A DNA stretch of 64,000 bases from Pedobacter nutrimenti (GTDB lineage: Bacteria; Bacteroidota; Bacteroidia; Sphingobacteriales; Sphingobacteriaceae): positions 186,001 through 250,000 of the forward strand of contig NZ_QKLU01000008.1 of the NCBI RefSeq assembly GCF_003208655.1, written 5' to 3'. The notes under the pieces were generated by a model. It was not told the DNA's origin, ran no database searches, and was given only the letters and a program-made list of their open reading frames with translations. Each line of letters opens with the position of its first letter. The first letter of the stretch is position 1. The translations under genes and the position numbers were made by a program. Positions 1 to 8,313 of the stretch are shown in pieces.

Positions 1-188
1 TAACACCTTACATTTTCTGTATTCGGGTTCCCCGAATTCAGGTACTGTGCGTATTGCTGGTTCAGCTCAGATAACAGGATAATATTATTGCCCAGCACAG
101 CCACAACTTTATCTATGTTTTTTTTCTGTGCCTGTACATTTAAAAACAAACAGAGTAACCCGCCTGCTATCAATAAAACTTTCTTCAT
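1..188 (-). CDS. SurA-like periplasmic chaperone / peptidyl-prolyl isomerase, N-terminal fragment (cut by window edge)
   Basis: Only the first 62 codons are inside the window; the gene runs leftwards off the edge. The start is the ATG at 186-188. Residues 1-20 are a Sec signal peptide (MKKV, hydrophobic LLIAGGLLCLFL, then VQA-Q as type I signal peptidase site). The mature protein opens with NIDKVVAVLGNNIILLSEL, which resembles the start of the SurA N-terminal chaperone domain. SurA-type proteins escort outer-membrane proteins across the periplasm. A perfect TACATTTG (-7 type) lies at 222-229 on the minus strand, 33 nt before the start. The isomerase domains cannot be seen, so the name rests on the N-terminal motif only. 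Confidence 0.7.
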   Translation of the reverse strand, partial: MKKVLLIAGGLLCLFLNVQAQKKNIDKVVAVLGNNIILLSELNQQYAQYLNSGNPNTENVRC

Positions 189-221
189 TCTATTTCGTTC
201 AATTCAATTATTATGCGCTTG

Positions 222-229
222 CAAATGTA
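222..229 (-). promoter_or_regulatory. -7 promoter element of the surA-like gene
   Basis: On the minus strand the bases read TACATTTG, a full match to the Bacteroidota -7 consensus TAnnTTTG. It lies 33 nt upstream of the ATG. I see no clear TTTG -33 box at the right distance, so this is a single-box call. Confidence 0.4.
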
Positions 230-417
230 TTAATATTAACAATAGGATTCCTCATCAGGCCTTTAGCTGTACCATGAACTTTATTTTAAGATACAGTTTA
301 GGAGACTGAAAATGATCAGCTTCTTTGTTTAAGCTATAAAAGTAACAAATAAAGGCACTATACTGAGATATTTAACTAATTTTAACAGAAAAATAATTGC
401 CTCTGAAAGGACGATTA

Positions 418-999
418 ATGACAGAACAACATACAACAAATCACCAGGCGCTAAAACTGTTTTTTACCGATGATATTTATCTCATACCCGGTGAAGAAAA
501 CAATTTCCCTGTAACTGCCCAACAGAAGGCTGTGGATATACAGCAACAGGCAGCTGCCCCGGTATTGAGCAGCAGCCCTGAAGTTCAGCAGGAGGCCCCA
601 CAAAAGAAAGAGCGGTCTTTCAGTTACCTGGGGAAAAACAGCCGCAATATCCTGATCCTGGTAAAAGATGAAAAGTATCCCGTGAGTACTGAAGAAGGAA
701 GGGAATTGCTTAGAAAAATTGTAAAGGCCATTGACCTTTCGGCAAATGATTTTGCGCTGGTCAATTGTGCTGCTTATGCAGATACAGATTTCAATGAACT
801 GAAGGCATTCTTTGCACCCGTATTGTTGCTTTCTTTTGGCCCCGGGCCAGTCTCAATAGGCCTGAAAGAACAGGAGCAAAACAGCCTATGCATGCAGGAG
901 GGCATTCAGCTTGTCTTTTCATCAGACCTGCACGATCTTTCTTCGGATATGAATGGAAAAAAAGCCTTGTGGAATACCTTAAAGAAACTCAGTCTATGA
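418..999 (+). CDS. conserved hypothetical protein translationally coupled to rdgB
   Basis: 193 residues, function not recognised. I take ATG 418 rather than the in-frame TTG 21 nt earlier because GAAAGGA, a good ribosome binding site, sits just before the ATG. Residues about 20-75 are Gln/Ala/Pro-rich and probably disordered. The folded part starts near YLGKNSRNILILV and alternates short hydrophobic strands and helices (RNILILV, DFALVNCAAYAD, FAPVLLLSFGPG). The stop overlaps the rdgB start as ATGA, so the two genes are very likely co-translated. There is no signal peptide or membrane segment, so it should be cytoplasmic. A link to nucleotide or replication metabolism is only inferred from this coupling. 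Confidence 0.8.
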   Translation: MTEQHTTNHQALKLFFTDDIYLIPGEENNFPVTAQQKAVDIQQQAAAPVLSSSPEVQQEAPQKKERSFSYLGKNSRNILILVKDEKYPVSTEEGRELLRKIVKAIDLSANDFALVNCAAYADTDFNELKAFFAPVLLLSFGPGPVSIGLKEQEQNSLCMQEGIQLVFSSDLHDLSSDMNGKKALWNTLKKLSL

Positions 1000-1577
1000 T
1001 CAGAGAACTTGTTTTTGCAACAAACAATCCATATAAAACCGAAGAAGTCAGGAGTTTGCTGGCCGGCCGTTACAAAGTATTAAATCTTAAGGATATCGGT
1101 TGTACCACTGATATCCCGGAAACCGGGACCACTTTTGCAGAAAATGCAGAACTGAAAACCATGTATGTTGCAGAGCATTATGGCCTGGATTGTTTTGGTG
1201 ATGACAGCGGGCTTGAAGTAGAGGCGCTGAACAATGAACCAGGTATTTATTCTGCACGTTATGCCGGTCATCGCGGAGATGCTGAAAACCTGCAATTGCT
1301 TTTGCGAAACATGGAAGGAAAGCAAAACCGGAAAGCGAGGTTCAGGACGGTAATTTCTCTGATCCAGCACGATCAGAAATACCTCTTTGAAGGCATTGTT
1401 TATGGTCAGATCAGAAAAGAACCTGCTGGTACAAACGGATTTGGTTATGATCCGATTTTTGAACCTGAAGGTTATGGGCTCAGCTTTGCCCAGATGAGCC
1501 TGGAAGAAAAAAACAAGATCAGCCACCGGGCCCTGGCCATGAACCAGCTTATTGCTTTTTTAAAGGAGCAGGCTTAA
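996..1577 (+). CDS. rdgB: RdgB/HAM1 non-canonical purine NTP pyrophosphatase
   Basis: 193 residues, the usual family length. The enzyme hydrolyses ITP, dITP and XTP to monophosphates plus pyrophosphate and keeps deaminated purines out of DNA and RNA. Family motifs are present in order: FATNNPYKTEEV near the N-terminus (substrate loop), FGDDSGLEVEALNNEPG (metal-binding acidic motif), GTNGFGYDPIFEPEG, and SLEEKNKISHRALAM at the C-terminus. I place the start at ATG 996, which shares four bases with the stop of the upstream gene; an earlier in-frame ATG at 888 would add 36 residues that do not belong to the family. Its last 29 bp overlap the 3' end of the convergent OstA-like gene. Confidence 0.95.
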   Translation: MIRELVFATNNPYKTEEVRSLLAGRYKVLNLKDIGCTTDIPETGTTFAENAELKTMYVAEHYGLDCFGDDSGLEVEALNNEPGIYSARYAGHRGDAENLQLLLRNMEGKQNRKARFRTVISLIQHDQKYLFEGIVYGQIRKEPAGTNGFGYDPIFEPEGYGLSFAQMSLEEKNKISHRALAMNQLIAFLKEQA

Positions 1578-3783
1578 TCAAGGTATCTGTTTTTAGGGGA
1601 ATTTTCTTTAATAAGGAATCCGTCTTAACACCGGGCTTAATTAAAGTTACCGGTTTAAGTGTGCTGTCTGCGGCTGCAGATTTGATGATTTGCTCTGCTT
1701 GCTTTTTGACGCCCTGTGGCACATTGCCCGCTTCTTTGCCCAGTGCTTTAATCAGTCCGTCTTTATCCGTATTTTTCTTTTTTGGGTCTGCTGCCGCTTT
1801 TGTTTTGGGCCTGGCTTTTGGATTGGTAATGTCCAGTTTGGAGAGTGGCCGGAGTTCAGGTTTCCAGATAAAGCCGGTCAGGGTGACATTTTCTTTAACC
1901 TGTCCGATAGGGGTAGTGGTTCCCTCCACGTCTTTTATCGGTACAATTTCATCAATCTCATTTCCTTTAAACAGAATCTTGATCCTGGCACTGATGGTCC
2001 GGTTCATTTTTTCATACTGGTCCTTGTCGTCTTTGGTGTAGTAGAGACTTTCCGCATTGCCATCAACATACATATACTTCAATTTTCCATCCTTGAAAAA
2101 GCCAGTCATCAGCCGGCCTTTGATCTGATTGAATTTTAAAGAGTCTTTATATACATTTACCGTAAAGCCGTTTCGGATCACCTGTACGGAATTCAATTTT
2201 TTGTCCCTCATGTGCAGGTATAGGGTGTCTCCGGTCTGTTGCGAACCTTCTGCCCACATGATTGGGTTGTAATACCACCTTAAAGTAGAGTCTGCACTGG
2301 TGTAAAACAAGGAATCTGCCTTGGCCTGCATATTGGATTTAAACACTTTCACATGGTGATAAGCCCTGATGATCCTTGCTTTAACGGTGTCCAGCGGATT
2401 CAAAGGAATGGTGTCTTTGCGGATCACCTTCTTTAAAGCAGCAGACGGATTCTGCAAGCCCGATTGCTGCAGGGAATCCTTTTTGACAGAAGGGAAAATC
2501 GGCCTGACCCCGCTGGCATCCCTAACATTGGTTTTCTTAGGGTCTGCTGGTGGTTTATCCCTGATTAGTTCCGGCATTTTCCGGGAGCTGGGTTCCCAGG
2601 GGATTTTCTTTCTGGTAAGACTATCTGAAATCTTCAAGGCCCAGGGAGCGGCTATCCGGGAATCTTTTGCCCCCTTTTTAGGGAGCTCTTTTTTCTGACC
2701 GGCAATGGGTCTGCCGGACACCCCGGAAGCAGGTGCAAGAGGTTTTCCTTTGGGCTTTTCTTTTGGCTTCTCTTCTCCAACCTCATTGTCTTTTTTTATA
2801 ATGGGCAGGGGCAACAGTTTTAAAGTTTGCCTCAGTACAATTTGTGTTTCGAGGGTATCGGCCCCCATCCATAGGGTATCGGGCCTTTTGACATTTTTGA
2901 CCAGGACAGAGTCAGAAGTTCCCAGTCCGACATAAGCATTTTTGGTGACCAACGTCCGCTGATCGATTTTATAATAATAACCCAACTGGCCGTACATGGT
3001 GGTTTTGTCTACCGTATCTTTGAAAACGATATTTCTTACCGCTTTCCCATAACCGATTTTCCCATCGTAATACAAGCTGTCGCCTTTGAGGGATTTGCTT
3101 CCTGAGGTATATAGGTTTTTCTTACCAAAATAGGCGTATTCTGTCTTTGTATTGTAGGCCCCGTTTTCTGTGTAAAGGTTATCGTCTTTACCCTTTATGT
3201 TCGTTGGCCCGTAAAAATAGGTCCAGTTGGTTAAGGTATTGTAACGCATCGTATCCGATTTAATGGTGGTTTGGGGGGTAACCACCACCACATTATATCT
3301 GAAATAAGAATCCCGGGTCCCGGCAAAGTAATAGCCGTTTTTACTGGTCAGGGTTACATCTTTGTTGACAATCTTTCCGCCTTCCACATAAGTACCTACC
3401 TTGGTGGCCATGTTATAGTCCAGAATATTGGTGGTCAACACACTTTCACGGTCCAATAAACGGACATTACTGGACAGGTGGGCCATTTTGGTATTGCCCT
3501 CGTAAGTTAAACGGTCCGAGTAAATATTAATGGTGTCGGCCTGATTGATGTGCACATTGTTATAAGCTTCAAACATGTTTTTTTCATCATACAGAATGGC
3601 GCTGTCGCAAGTCAGGGTAGCATTGTCTTGTCTGAAAACCGGGTTTTTTAAATAAGTAACCTTTTTTTTGTTGTCAACATTAACCGTCTTGGCGTGGTCA
3701 ATAGTGATTTTGGTCCTTTTCTGGGCCAGTAAAGAAAAAGGGAGTAAACCAGTGATTATAAAGAAAAAGAGTAGTTTTCGCAC
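1549..3783 (-). CDS. OstA/LptA-like periplasmic protein with Pro/Lys-rich insert
   Basis: 744 residues starting at a GTG (3781-3783). Residues 1-20 are a signal peptide ending LLAQ. Residues about 25-250 look like OstA/LptA-type repeats of beta strands (ITIDHAKTVNVDNKKKVTYL, then NATLTCDSAILYDEKN, NNVHINQADTINIYSDRL). LptA-type proteins bridge lipopolysaccharide across the periplasm; a role in LPS export is inferred. From about residue 335 to 445 there is a Lys/Pro-rich low-complexity stretch (EEKPKEKPKGKPL). A second beta-rich block follows (about 465-645), and then a C-terminal tail of repeated TD-S/T-L-x-K-P-x-K units. The family is usually shorter, so the linker and tail are the odd parts. 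It converges with rdgB and overlaps its end by 29 bp. Confidence 0.8.
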   Translation of the reverse strand: MRKLLFFFIITGLLPFSLLAQKRTKITIDHAKTVNVDNKKKVTYLKNPVFRQDNATLTCDSAILYDEKNMFEAYNNVHINQADTINIYSDRLTYEGNTKMAHLSSNVRLLDRESVLTTNILDYNMATKVGTYVEGGKIVNKDVTLTSKNGYYFAGTRDSYFRYNVVVVTPQTTIKSDTMRYNTLTNWTYFYGPTNIKGKDDNLYTENGAYNTKTEYAYFGKKNLYTSGSKSLKGDSLYYDGKIGYGKAVRNIVFKDTVDKTTMYGQLGYYYKIDQRTLVTKNAYVGLGTSDSVLVKNVKRPDTLWMGADTLETQIVLRQTLKLLPLPIIKKDNEVGEEKPKEKPKGKPLAPASGVSGRPIAGQKKELPKKGAKDSRIAAPWALKISDSLTRKKIPWEPSSRKMPELIRDKPPADPKKTNVRDASGVRPIFPSVKKDSLQQSGLQNPSAALKKVIRKDTIPLNPLDTVKARIIRAYHHVKVFKSNMQAKADSLFYTSADSTLRWYYNPIMWAEGSQQTGDTLYLHMRDKKLNSVQVIRNGFTVNVYKDSLKFNQIKGRLMTGFFKDGKLKYMYVDGNAESLYYTKDDKDQYEKMNRTISARIKILFKGNEIDEIVPIKDVEGTTTPIGQVKENVTLTGFIWKPELRPLSKLDITNPKARPKTKAAADPKKKNTDKDGLIKALGKEAGNVPQGVKKQAEQIIKSAAADSTLKPVTLIKPGVKTDSLLKKIPLKTDTLIKPAPLKKQ

Positions 3784-3900
3784 TTTACAAAGTTAATTCT
3801 TTTGATCAAATTATAAGGATTGTCCATAAGTTATGGCCTGTTATTATTCCGGTGCCGGTATTCATTGCGCTTTAAATTATAAATTTAGGCAGATTCTAGA

Positions 3901-3908
3901 TATTTTTG
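3901..3908 (+). promoter_or_regulatory. -7 element of tilS, four bases from the start codon
   Basis: TATTTTTG matches TAnnTTTG exactly and ends 4 nt before the tilS ATG at 3913. If used, the transcript would start at or next to the start codon (leaderless). No clear -33 box is visible at 17-21 nt upstream. Confidence 0.45.
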
Positions 3909-3912
3909 AAGA

Positions 3913-5250
3913 ATGCTTCCCGTAGAACGATTTCAGGACTATGTTTTAAAAAATTCCTTACTCAGTAAACAGAGCCGGGTGCTGCTCGCTGTAAGCGGGG
4001 GAAAGGATTCTGTGCTGATGTCGCACCTTTTTAAACGGGCAGGTTATCATTTCGGTATTGCACACTGCAATTTTAATTTAAGAAAAGAGGAGTCTGAGCG
4101 GGATGAAGCTTTTGTGAGAAGGCTTGCTGCTACACTGGAAGTCCCTTTTTACCTGAGCAGTTTTGAAACTGCCGCCTATGCCGCTGCACAGAAAGTTTCT
4201 ACACAAATGGCCGCAAGAACTTTACGCTATGAATGGTTTGAAAACTGCAGGCAACAGGAAGGCTATGACCTGATTGCTGTTGCGCATCATCAAAATGATG
4301 TATTGGAAACGGTTTTGCTTAACCTCACCAGGGGTACCGGAATAGCCGGGCTTCATGGAATACGCCCCAGACGGGATAAGCTCATTAGGCCCATTCTGTT
4401 TCTTTCTGCAGCGGAAATCGAAGAAATTATCCGCTCTGAGGACTTTTCTTATGTAGAAGACAGTTCAAATCATGCAGATAAATATGCCAGAAATAAGATC
4501 AGGCTTAAAGTGGTTCCACAGCTTAAAGCAATTAATCCGGGACTGGAACAGACTTTTGAACACAACATCCGGCGCTTTGCCGAAACTGAACAGGTTTTAA
4601 ATCAGGTGGTTCAGGCCCTGAGGGAAACTTTATTTCAAGAGCGGGAAGGGCATGTATTTATTTCCGTAGACAAAATCAGGGCCCTTGATCCCCGGCAGCT
4701 GTTGTTTGCAGAACTGATCAAACCCTATGGTTTTTCGGAAAACCTGGCTATGGACATCTTGCAGTCTTTAAACGGGCAGAGTGGGGCCTCTTTTTATGCA
4801 GAAGCCTACAGAATAACCCTGGACCGGGAAGAATTGATTGTTTCGGCCATCCTTCCCCGAGATTACGGGGGGATCAATATCCATCCCGAGGATCAGCAGG
4901 TATCTATGGGAAAATACCAGATTGAGATTTCAGGCAGTACAGTTGTCCGCTTTGAAAAAGTAAAAGAAAAAGCCTTTATAGATGCAGGGAAACTGATCTA
5001 TCCGCTGATTTTAAGAAATTGGGAGCAAGGTGACCATTTTATGCCTCTTGGCATGAACAGGTATAAAAAGCTGAGTGATTTTTTTATAGATGAAAAGGTT
5101 CCATTGCCTCTAAAGGAGCAGATTCCTGTTCTGATCAACGGAAACGGAGAAATTGTATGGATTGCAGGATGGAGGCAGGACAATAGATATAAAGTAAGCC
5201 CTGCTACAAAAAAAGTCGCTATATTCGAATTGAAAATGAATCCGCGGTGA
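3913..5250 (+). CDS. tilS: tRNA(Ile)-lysidine synthase
   Basis: 445 residues, full length for the family. It uses ATP and lysine to convert C34 of the CAU-anticodon isoleucine tRNA to lysidine, so the tRNA reads AUA; it is normally essential. The PP-loop motif SGGKDS is at residues 29-34 within LLAVSGGKDSVLMSHL. The following core has GIAHCNFNLRKEESERDE and IAVAHHQNDVLETVLLNL, as in known TilS proteins. The C-terminal TilS substrate-binding domain starts near residue 360 (LILRNWEQGDHFMPLGM). The gene stands alone between the divergent OstA-like gene and a small membrane-protein gene. Confidence 0.95.
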   Translation: MLPVERFQDYVLKNSLLSKQSRVLLAVSGGKDSVLMSHLFKRAGYHFGIAHCNFNLRKEESERDEAFVRRLAATLEVPFYLSSFETAAYAAAQKVSTQMAARTLRYEWFENCRQQEGYDLIAVAHHQNDVLETVLLNLTRGTGIAGLHGIRPRRDKLIRPILFLSAAEIEEIIRSEDFSYVEDSSNHADKYARNKIRLKVVPQLKAINPGLEQTFEHNIRRFAETEQVLNQVVQALRETLFQEREGHVFISVDKIRALDPRQLLFAELIKPYGFSENLAMDILQSLNGQSGASFYAEAYRITLDREELIVSAILPRDYGGINIHPEDQQVSMGKYQIEISGSTVVRFEKVKEKAFIDAGKLIYPLILRNWEQGDHFMPLGMNRYKKLSDFFIDEKVPLPLKEQIPVLINGNGEIVWIAGWRQDNRYKVSPATKKVAIFELKMNPR

Positions 5251-5317
5251 TGATTTTGATCATTAAAGGGTCCATCCGACAAATTTAAACAGGCTCAAAG
5301 ATAAACGGGTGAAATAA

Positions 5318-5803
5318 ATGGGGAACAGGTACGCATTTTTAGAAAAACAATATATTGGCAGGGATTATATCCGGATCTGTATCAGGCTGGTTATGGCTGC
5401 ATTCTGCTTTGCAGCTTATGTTTATGAACGGGACAGGGACAATACTCAGGACCTGTTTTTGATCGTAGGCTTTGGGATCATCGGAATTTCCATCATCCTG
5501 CTTTTCTTAATCCAGTATAAAACCCTTATTCACAATAAAAGCATCATTATTGATGGTCTATGGACTGCAAAAAAAGTTAAAATAGACCTCAATAGTATTG
5601 TGAAAGTCAGAAAAGACACCTATAGCAATTATCTGTTCAATAATCCGGTTTACAATCTTCATAGAAAAGGCAGCATCCGCTTTTATTCCTCCGGAAAAGA
5701 TGCCATTGTGCTCACAGACCGGGACGGACTTGAATATTATATCGGAACACAACGGCCAAATGAAATGTACCTGGTGATCCAGCAGGAGATGCAGGACAAA
5801 TAG
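5318..5803 (+). CDS. small membrane protein, unknown function
   Basis: 161 residues, not recognised. Two hydrophobic segments are visible: about residues 17-33 (IRLVMAAFCFAAYVY) and about 46-66 (FLIVGFGIIGISIILLFL), separated by a short charged loop (ERDRDNTQD). The C-terminal two thirds is a soluble mixed-charge domain (IIIDGLWTAKKVKIDLNSI, then IRFYSSGKDAIVLTDRDGLE) with the look of a PH-like beta fold, as in small bacterial membrane proteins that carry such a domain. It starts 67 nt after tilS in the same direction and may be read through from it. Function is unknown; the fold remark is weak inference. Confidence 0.75.
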   Translation: MGNRYAFLEKQYIGRDYIRICIRLVMAAFCFAAYVYERDRDNTQDLFLIVGFGIIGISIILLFLIQYKTLIHNKSIIIDGLWTAKKVKIDLNSIVKVRKDTYSNYLFNNPVYNLHRKGSIRFYSSGKDAIVLTDRDGLEYYIGTQRPNEMYLVIQQEMQDK

Positions 5804-5866
5804 GAGCGGGTTTGAAATAATTGCAATTGTTTAACACAAAGATCAGTTTAAGTATGGTACTTTGCG

Positions 5867-5979
5867 TTACAAAACAAAATATTCGGATGAAACCATCATA
5901 AGTTTACACGCACATAGTGCAAGGAATAAAACTCATGATCGCTTCATAACCATTAAAAAGCAAATATATTCGAATGAAA
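5867..5979 (+). repeat. duplicated start-region plus hairpin in the bshA leader (copy A of a shared leader element)
   Basis: The sequence around the bshA start is nearly duplicated 87 nt upstream: 5879-5892 and 5966-5979 match at 13 of 14 positions, both ending ATGAAA. Looser similarity extends the repeat to about 26 nt (5867-5892 against 5953-5979). Between them lies an imperfect hairpin: 5887-5906 pairs with the region ending 5947, and an inner GCAC-ATA-GTGC stem lies in the middle. It is followed by GCTTCATAACC, AT, TAAAAA, GCAA at 5941-5963. The upstream ATG opens a four-codon reading frame (MKPS, stop). The same layout is found at 24571-24682. Confidence 0.65.
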
Positions 5980-7119
5980 ATAGGTATCGTTTGTTACCCG
6001 ACTTTTGGAGGCAGCGGCGTGGTCGCGACTGAATTAGGTAAAGCCCTGGCCGATGAAGGCCATCAGGTTCATTTTATTACCTATAGTCAGCCCGCCCGTC
6101 TGGACTTTTTCTCCGCCAATTTATTTTATCATGAAGTGTCGGTAAGGAATTATCCCTTATTTGACTATGCCCCATACGAATCTGCCCTGGCCAGTAAACT
6201 GGTGGATGTGGTGAGGTTTGAAAAACTGGATATTCTGCATGTGCATTACGCTATCCCACATGCTTCTGCGGCTTTTATGGCCAAACAAATCCTGGCTACT
6301 TATGGCATTCATATTCCGGTGGTCACCACGCTTCACGGAACAGACATTACACTGGTGGGAAAAGACCCAACCTATAAGCCGGTGGTGACCTTTTCCATCA
6401 ACCAGTCTGACGGGATCACAACCGTTTCTCAAAACCTGAAAGAAGATACCCTAAAACATTTCGACATCACCCGGGAAATTAAGGTGATCCCGAATTTTAT
6501 AGATTTTCAACGCTTTAGCCTAAAACCTAAAGACCATTTCAAAAAGGCCATCGCGCCAAATAATGAGCGCATCCTGATCCATACCTCTAACTTCAGGAAG
6601 GTAAAAAGAACAGGAGATGTGATCCTGATGTTTCAGCAAATCCTGAAAAAAATTCCGTCCAAACTTTTGATGGTCGGCGATGGGCCGGAACGTTCTTACA
6701 ATGAACAGTTGTGCCGGGACCTTGGGATCTGTGATCATGTACGCTTTCTTGGTAAGCAGGATGCTGTAGAAGAGATCCTTTCGGTCTCTGACCTGTTCCT
6801 GATGCCCTCGGAATCGGAAAGTTTTGGTCTTGCGGCCCTGGAAGCCATGGCCTGTAAAGTGCCGGCCATTACCTCCAATTCAGGAGGTTTGCCGGAGCTT
6901 AATGTAGATGGATTCTGCGGTTATATGAGCAATGTCGGAGATGTAGACGAGATGGCTGCAAATGCCATTAAGATTCTGGAAAATGACCAGGTGCTACAGC
7001 AGTTCAAGGAAAATGCATTAAAAAGGGCACAGGATTTTGATCTTAAAAAAATCCTGCCGGTTTATATAGAATATTACAATGAAATTATGGCCAGGCAAGC
7101 AAAGCCCGCCATCGCCTAG
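5974..7119 (+). CDS. bshA: N-acetyl-alpha-D-glucosaminyl L-malate synthase (bacillithiol pathway)
   Basis: 381 residues, full length. BshA joins UDP-GlcNAc to L-malate, the first step of bacillithiol synthesis. It is a GT4-family, GT-B-fold enzyme. The N-terminal MKIGIVCYPTFGGSGVVATE carries the family's glycine-rich loop. LHVHYAIPHASAA and TTLHGTDITLVGKDP follow, and the C-terminal donor site is SESFGLAALEAMACKVPAIT with the E-x7-E spacing. It lies alone; bshB and bshC are not in the window. Bacillithiol-linked ytxJ-like and ypdA genes lie at 18.6 and 29.1 kb. The leader is unusual (see the hairpin and start-region duplication ending at this ATG). It ends just before a bidirectional terminator. 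Confidence 0.93.
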   Translation: MKIGIVCYPTFGGSGVVATELGKALADEGHQVHFITYSQPARLDFFSANLFYHEVSVRNYPLFDYAPYESALASKLVDVVRFEKLDILHVHYAIPHASAAFMAKQILATYGIHIPVVTTLHGTDITLVGKDPTYKPVVTFSINQSDGITTVSQNLKEDTLKHFDITREIKVIPNFIDFQRFSLKPKDHFKKAIAPNNERILIHTSNFRKVKRTGDVILMFQQILKKIPSKLLMVGDGPERSYNEQLCRDLGICDHVRFLGKQDAVEEILSVSDLFLMPSESESFGLAALEAMACKVPAITSNSGGLPELNVDGFCGYMSNVGDVDEMAANAIKILENDQVLQQFKENALKRAQDFDLKKILPVYIEYYNEIMARQAKPAIA

Positions 7120-7132
7120 GGCTAAAAAACTC

Positions 7133-7179
7133 CACAAAAAAAGGCCGGTGAAGATTTTCTTCACCGGCCTTTTTTTGTG
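7133..7179. terminator. bidirectional intrinsic terminator between bshA and the lactonase gene
   Basis: A perfect 21-bp inverted repeat (arms 7133-7153 and 7159-7179, 5-nt loop ATTTT). The GC-rich core is GGCCGGTGAAG, and it is flanked by seven A on one side and seven T on the other, so it works for transcripts from both directions. The two flanking genes converge on it. Confidence 0.9.
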
Positions 7180-7190
7180 TCTAAAAGACT

Positions 7191-8303
7191 TTATGGCGTA
7201 AAGACCAGACAAACCGGCGCGCCTACAGCCAGACGTTTACCACTATCTTTTAACAGGCCGGTTGTTTTGTCCCTTTTAAAAATGACCACGTCATTTGTGT
7301 ATTGATGCGCAGCAAGCAGATAATTTCCGCTTGGATCTATAGCAAAATTTCTTGGACCTTTTCCCAAACTACTAACTGTGGATACAAAAGACAGTTTTCC
7401 GGTTGGCAAAATAGAAAAGATGGAAATACTGTTGGCATCTCCCCGGTTGCTTTCGTAAAGAAATTTTCCATCCGGAGAAACATGGACATCAGCGCCATCA
7501 ATTCTGCCACTGAAGTCTTTGTCCGTTGTGCCAATTTCCTGAATCTTATTTAAAGTTCCATTGGAATATACAAAAGCGGTAATGCTGCCATTGAATTCAT
7601 GCGCCAGATAAGCAAACCTTCCGTTTGGACTGAAAGTGAGGTGTCTTGGGCCACTGCCCGCATTTGTTTTCAAAACGGTTTTAATCGTTAAGGTCTGGTT
7701 TTTTCCGGAAGGATTATAATGATATACATAAATCTGATCTTCTCCCAGGTCGTTACAGATCAGGTATTTCCGGTCCGGACTGAACTGTACCATGTGAACG
7801 TGCGCACTTTCCTGTCTTTTTTTGGGGTCAATACTTTTTCCGGTATGCTGGATCACCTGGACGGCATCACTTAAGGAACCGTCCGTATTTCTGCCAAATA
7901 CGGCTAAGCTGCCCCCACTGTAATTGGCCACAATCACATTTTTCTGATCTGCAGTAATGTAGCAGGGATCAGCGCCATGACTTTCCTTTTTGTTTAAAAA
8001 GGTCAATTTGCCCGTCAGGGCATTAAAAGCAAAAGCACTGATGGTACTGGTACTTCCGGTTTCGTTTACACTGTAGACAAATTTTTTATCTGGCGAAACA
8101 CAAAGATAACTTGGATTGGCTACCTCTTTTGTAATGCTCTTCAGGCGGCTTGATGCGCTAAAGGTATGAAAATTATAAGTGTAGATCCCCTCACTTTTGC
8201 CGGTATTGGTATAAGTTCCGATCAGCAGGTTGTAATTTGCTTTTTGGGCATAGGTACCTGCACAGAGCAACAGTACCGACAGCAGGCAGAGGATCTTTCT
8301 CAT
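7191..8303 (-). CDS. lactonase-family seven-bladed beta-propeller protein, secreted (6-phosphogluconolactonase-like)
   Basis: 370 residues. Residues 1-19 are a signal peptide (MRKILCLLSVLLLCAGTYAQ). The rest is a lactonase/YbhE-type beta-propeller with recurring blade signatures: NPSYLCVSPDKKFVYSVNE, VHMVQFSPDRKYLICND, GPRHLTFSPNGRFAYLAHE, ADVHVSPDGKFLYESNRG, GPRNFAIDPSGNYLLAAHQ. Cytoplasmic members hydrolyse 6-phosphogluconolactone. The signal peptide puts this one in the periplasm or outside, so its substrate is probably a different lactone or is unknown. It converges on the shared terminator with bshA. Only 10 nt separate its start from the end of the pseudouridine synthase gene upstream, so the two are probably one transcript. 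Confidence 0.85.
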   Translation of the reverse strand: MRKILCLLSVLLLCAGTYAQKANYNLLIGTYTNTGKSEGIYTYNFHTFSASSRLKSITKEVANPSYLCVSPDKKFVYSVNETGSTSTISAFAFNALTGKLTFLNKKESHGADPCYITADQKNVIVANYSGGSLAVFGRNTDGSLSDAVQVIQHTGKSIDPKKRQESAHVHMVQFSPDRKYLICNDLGEDQIYVYHYNPSGKNQTLTIKTVLKTNAGSGPRHLTFSPNGRFAYLAHEFNGSITAFVYSNGTLNKIQEIGTTDKDFSGRIDGADVHVSPDGKFLYESNRGDANSISIFSILPTGKLSFVSTVSSLGKGPRNFAIDPSGNYLLAAHQYTNDVVIFKRDKTTGLLKDSGKRLAVGAPVCLVFTP

Positions 8304-8313
8304 TTCGTTCAGA

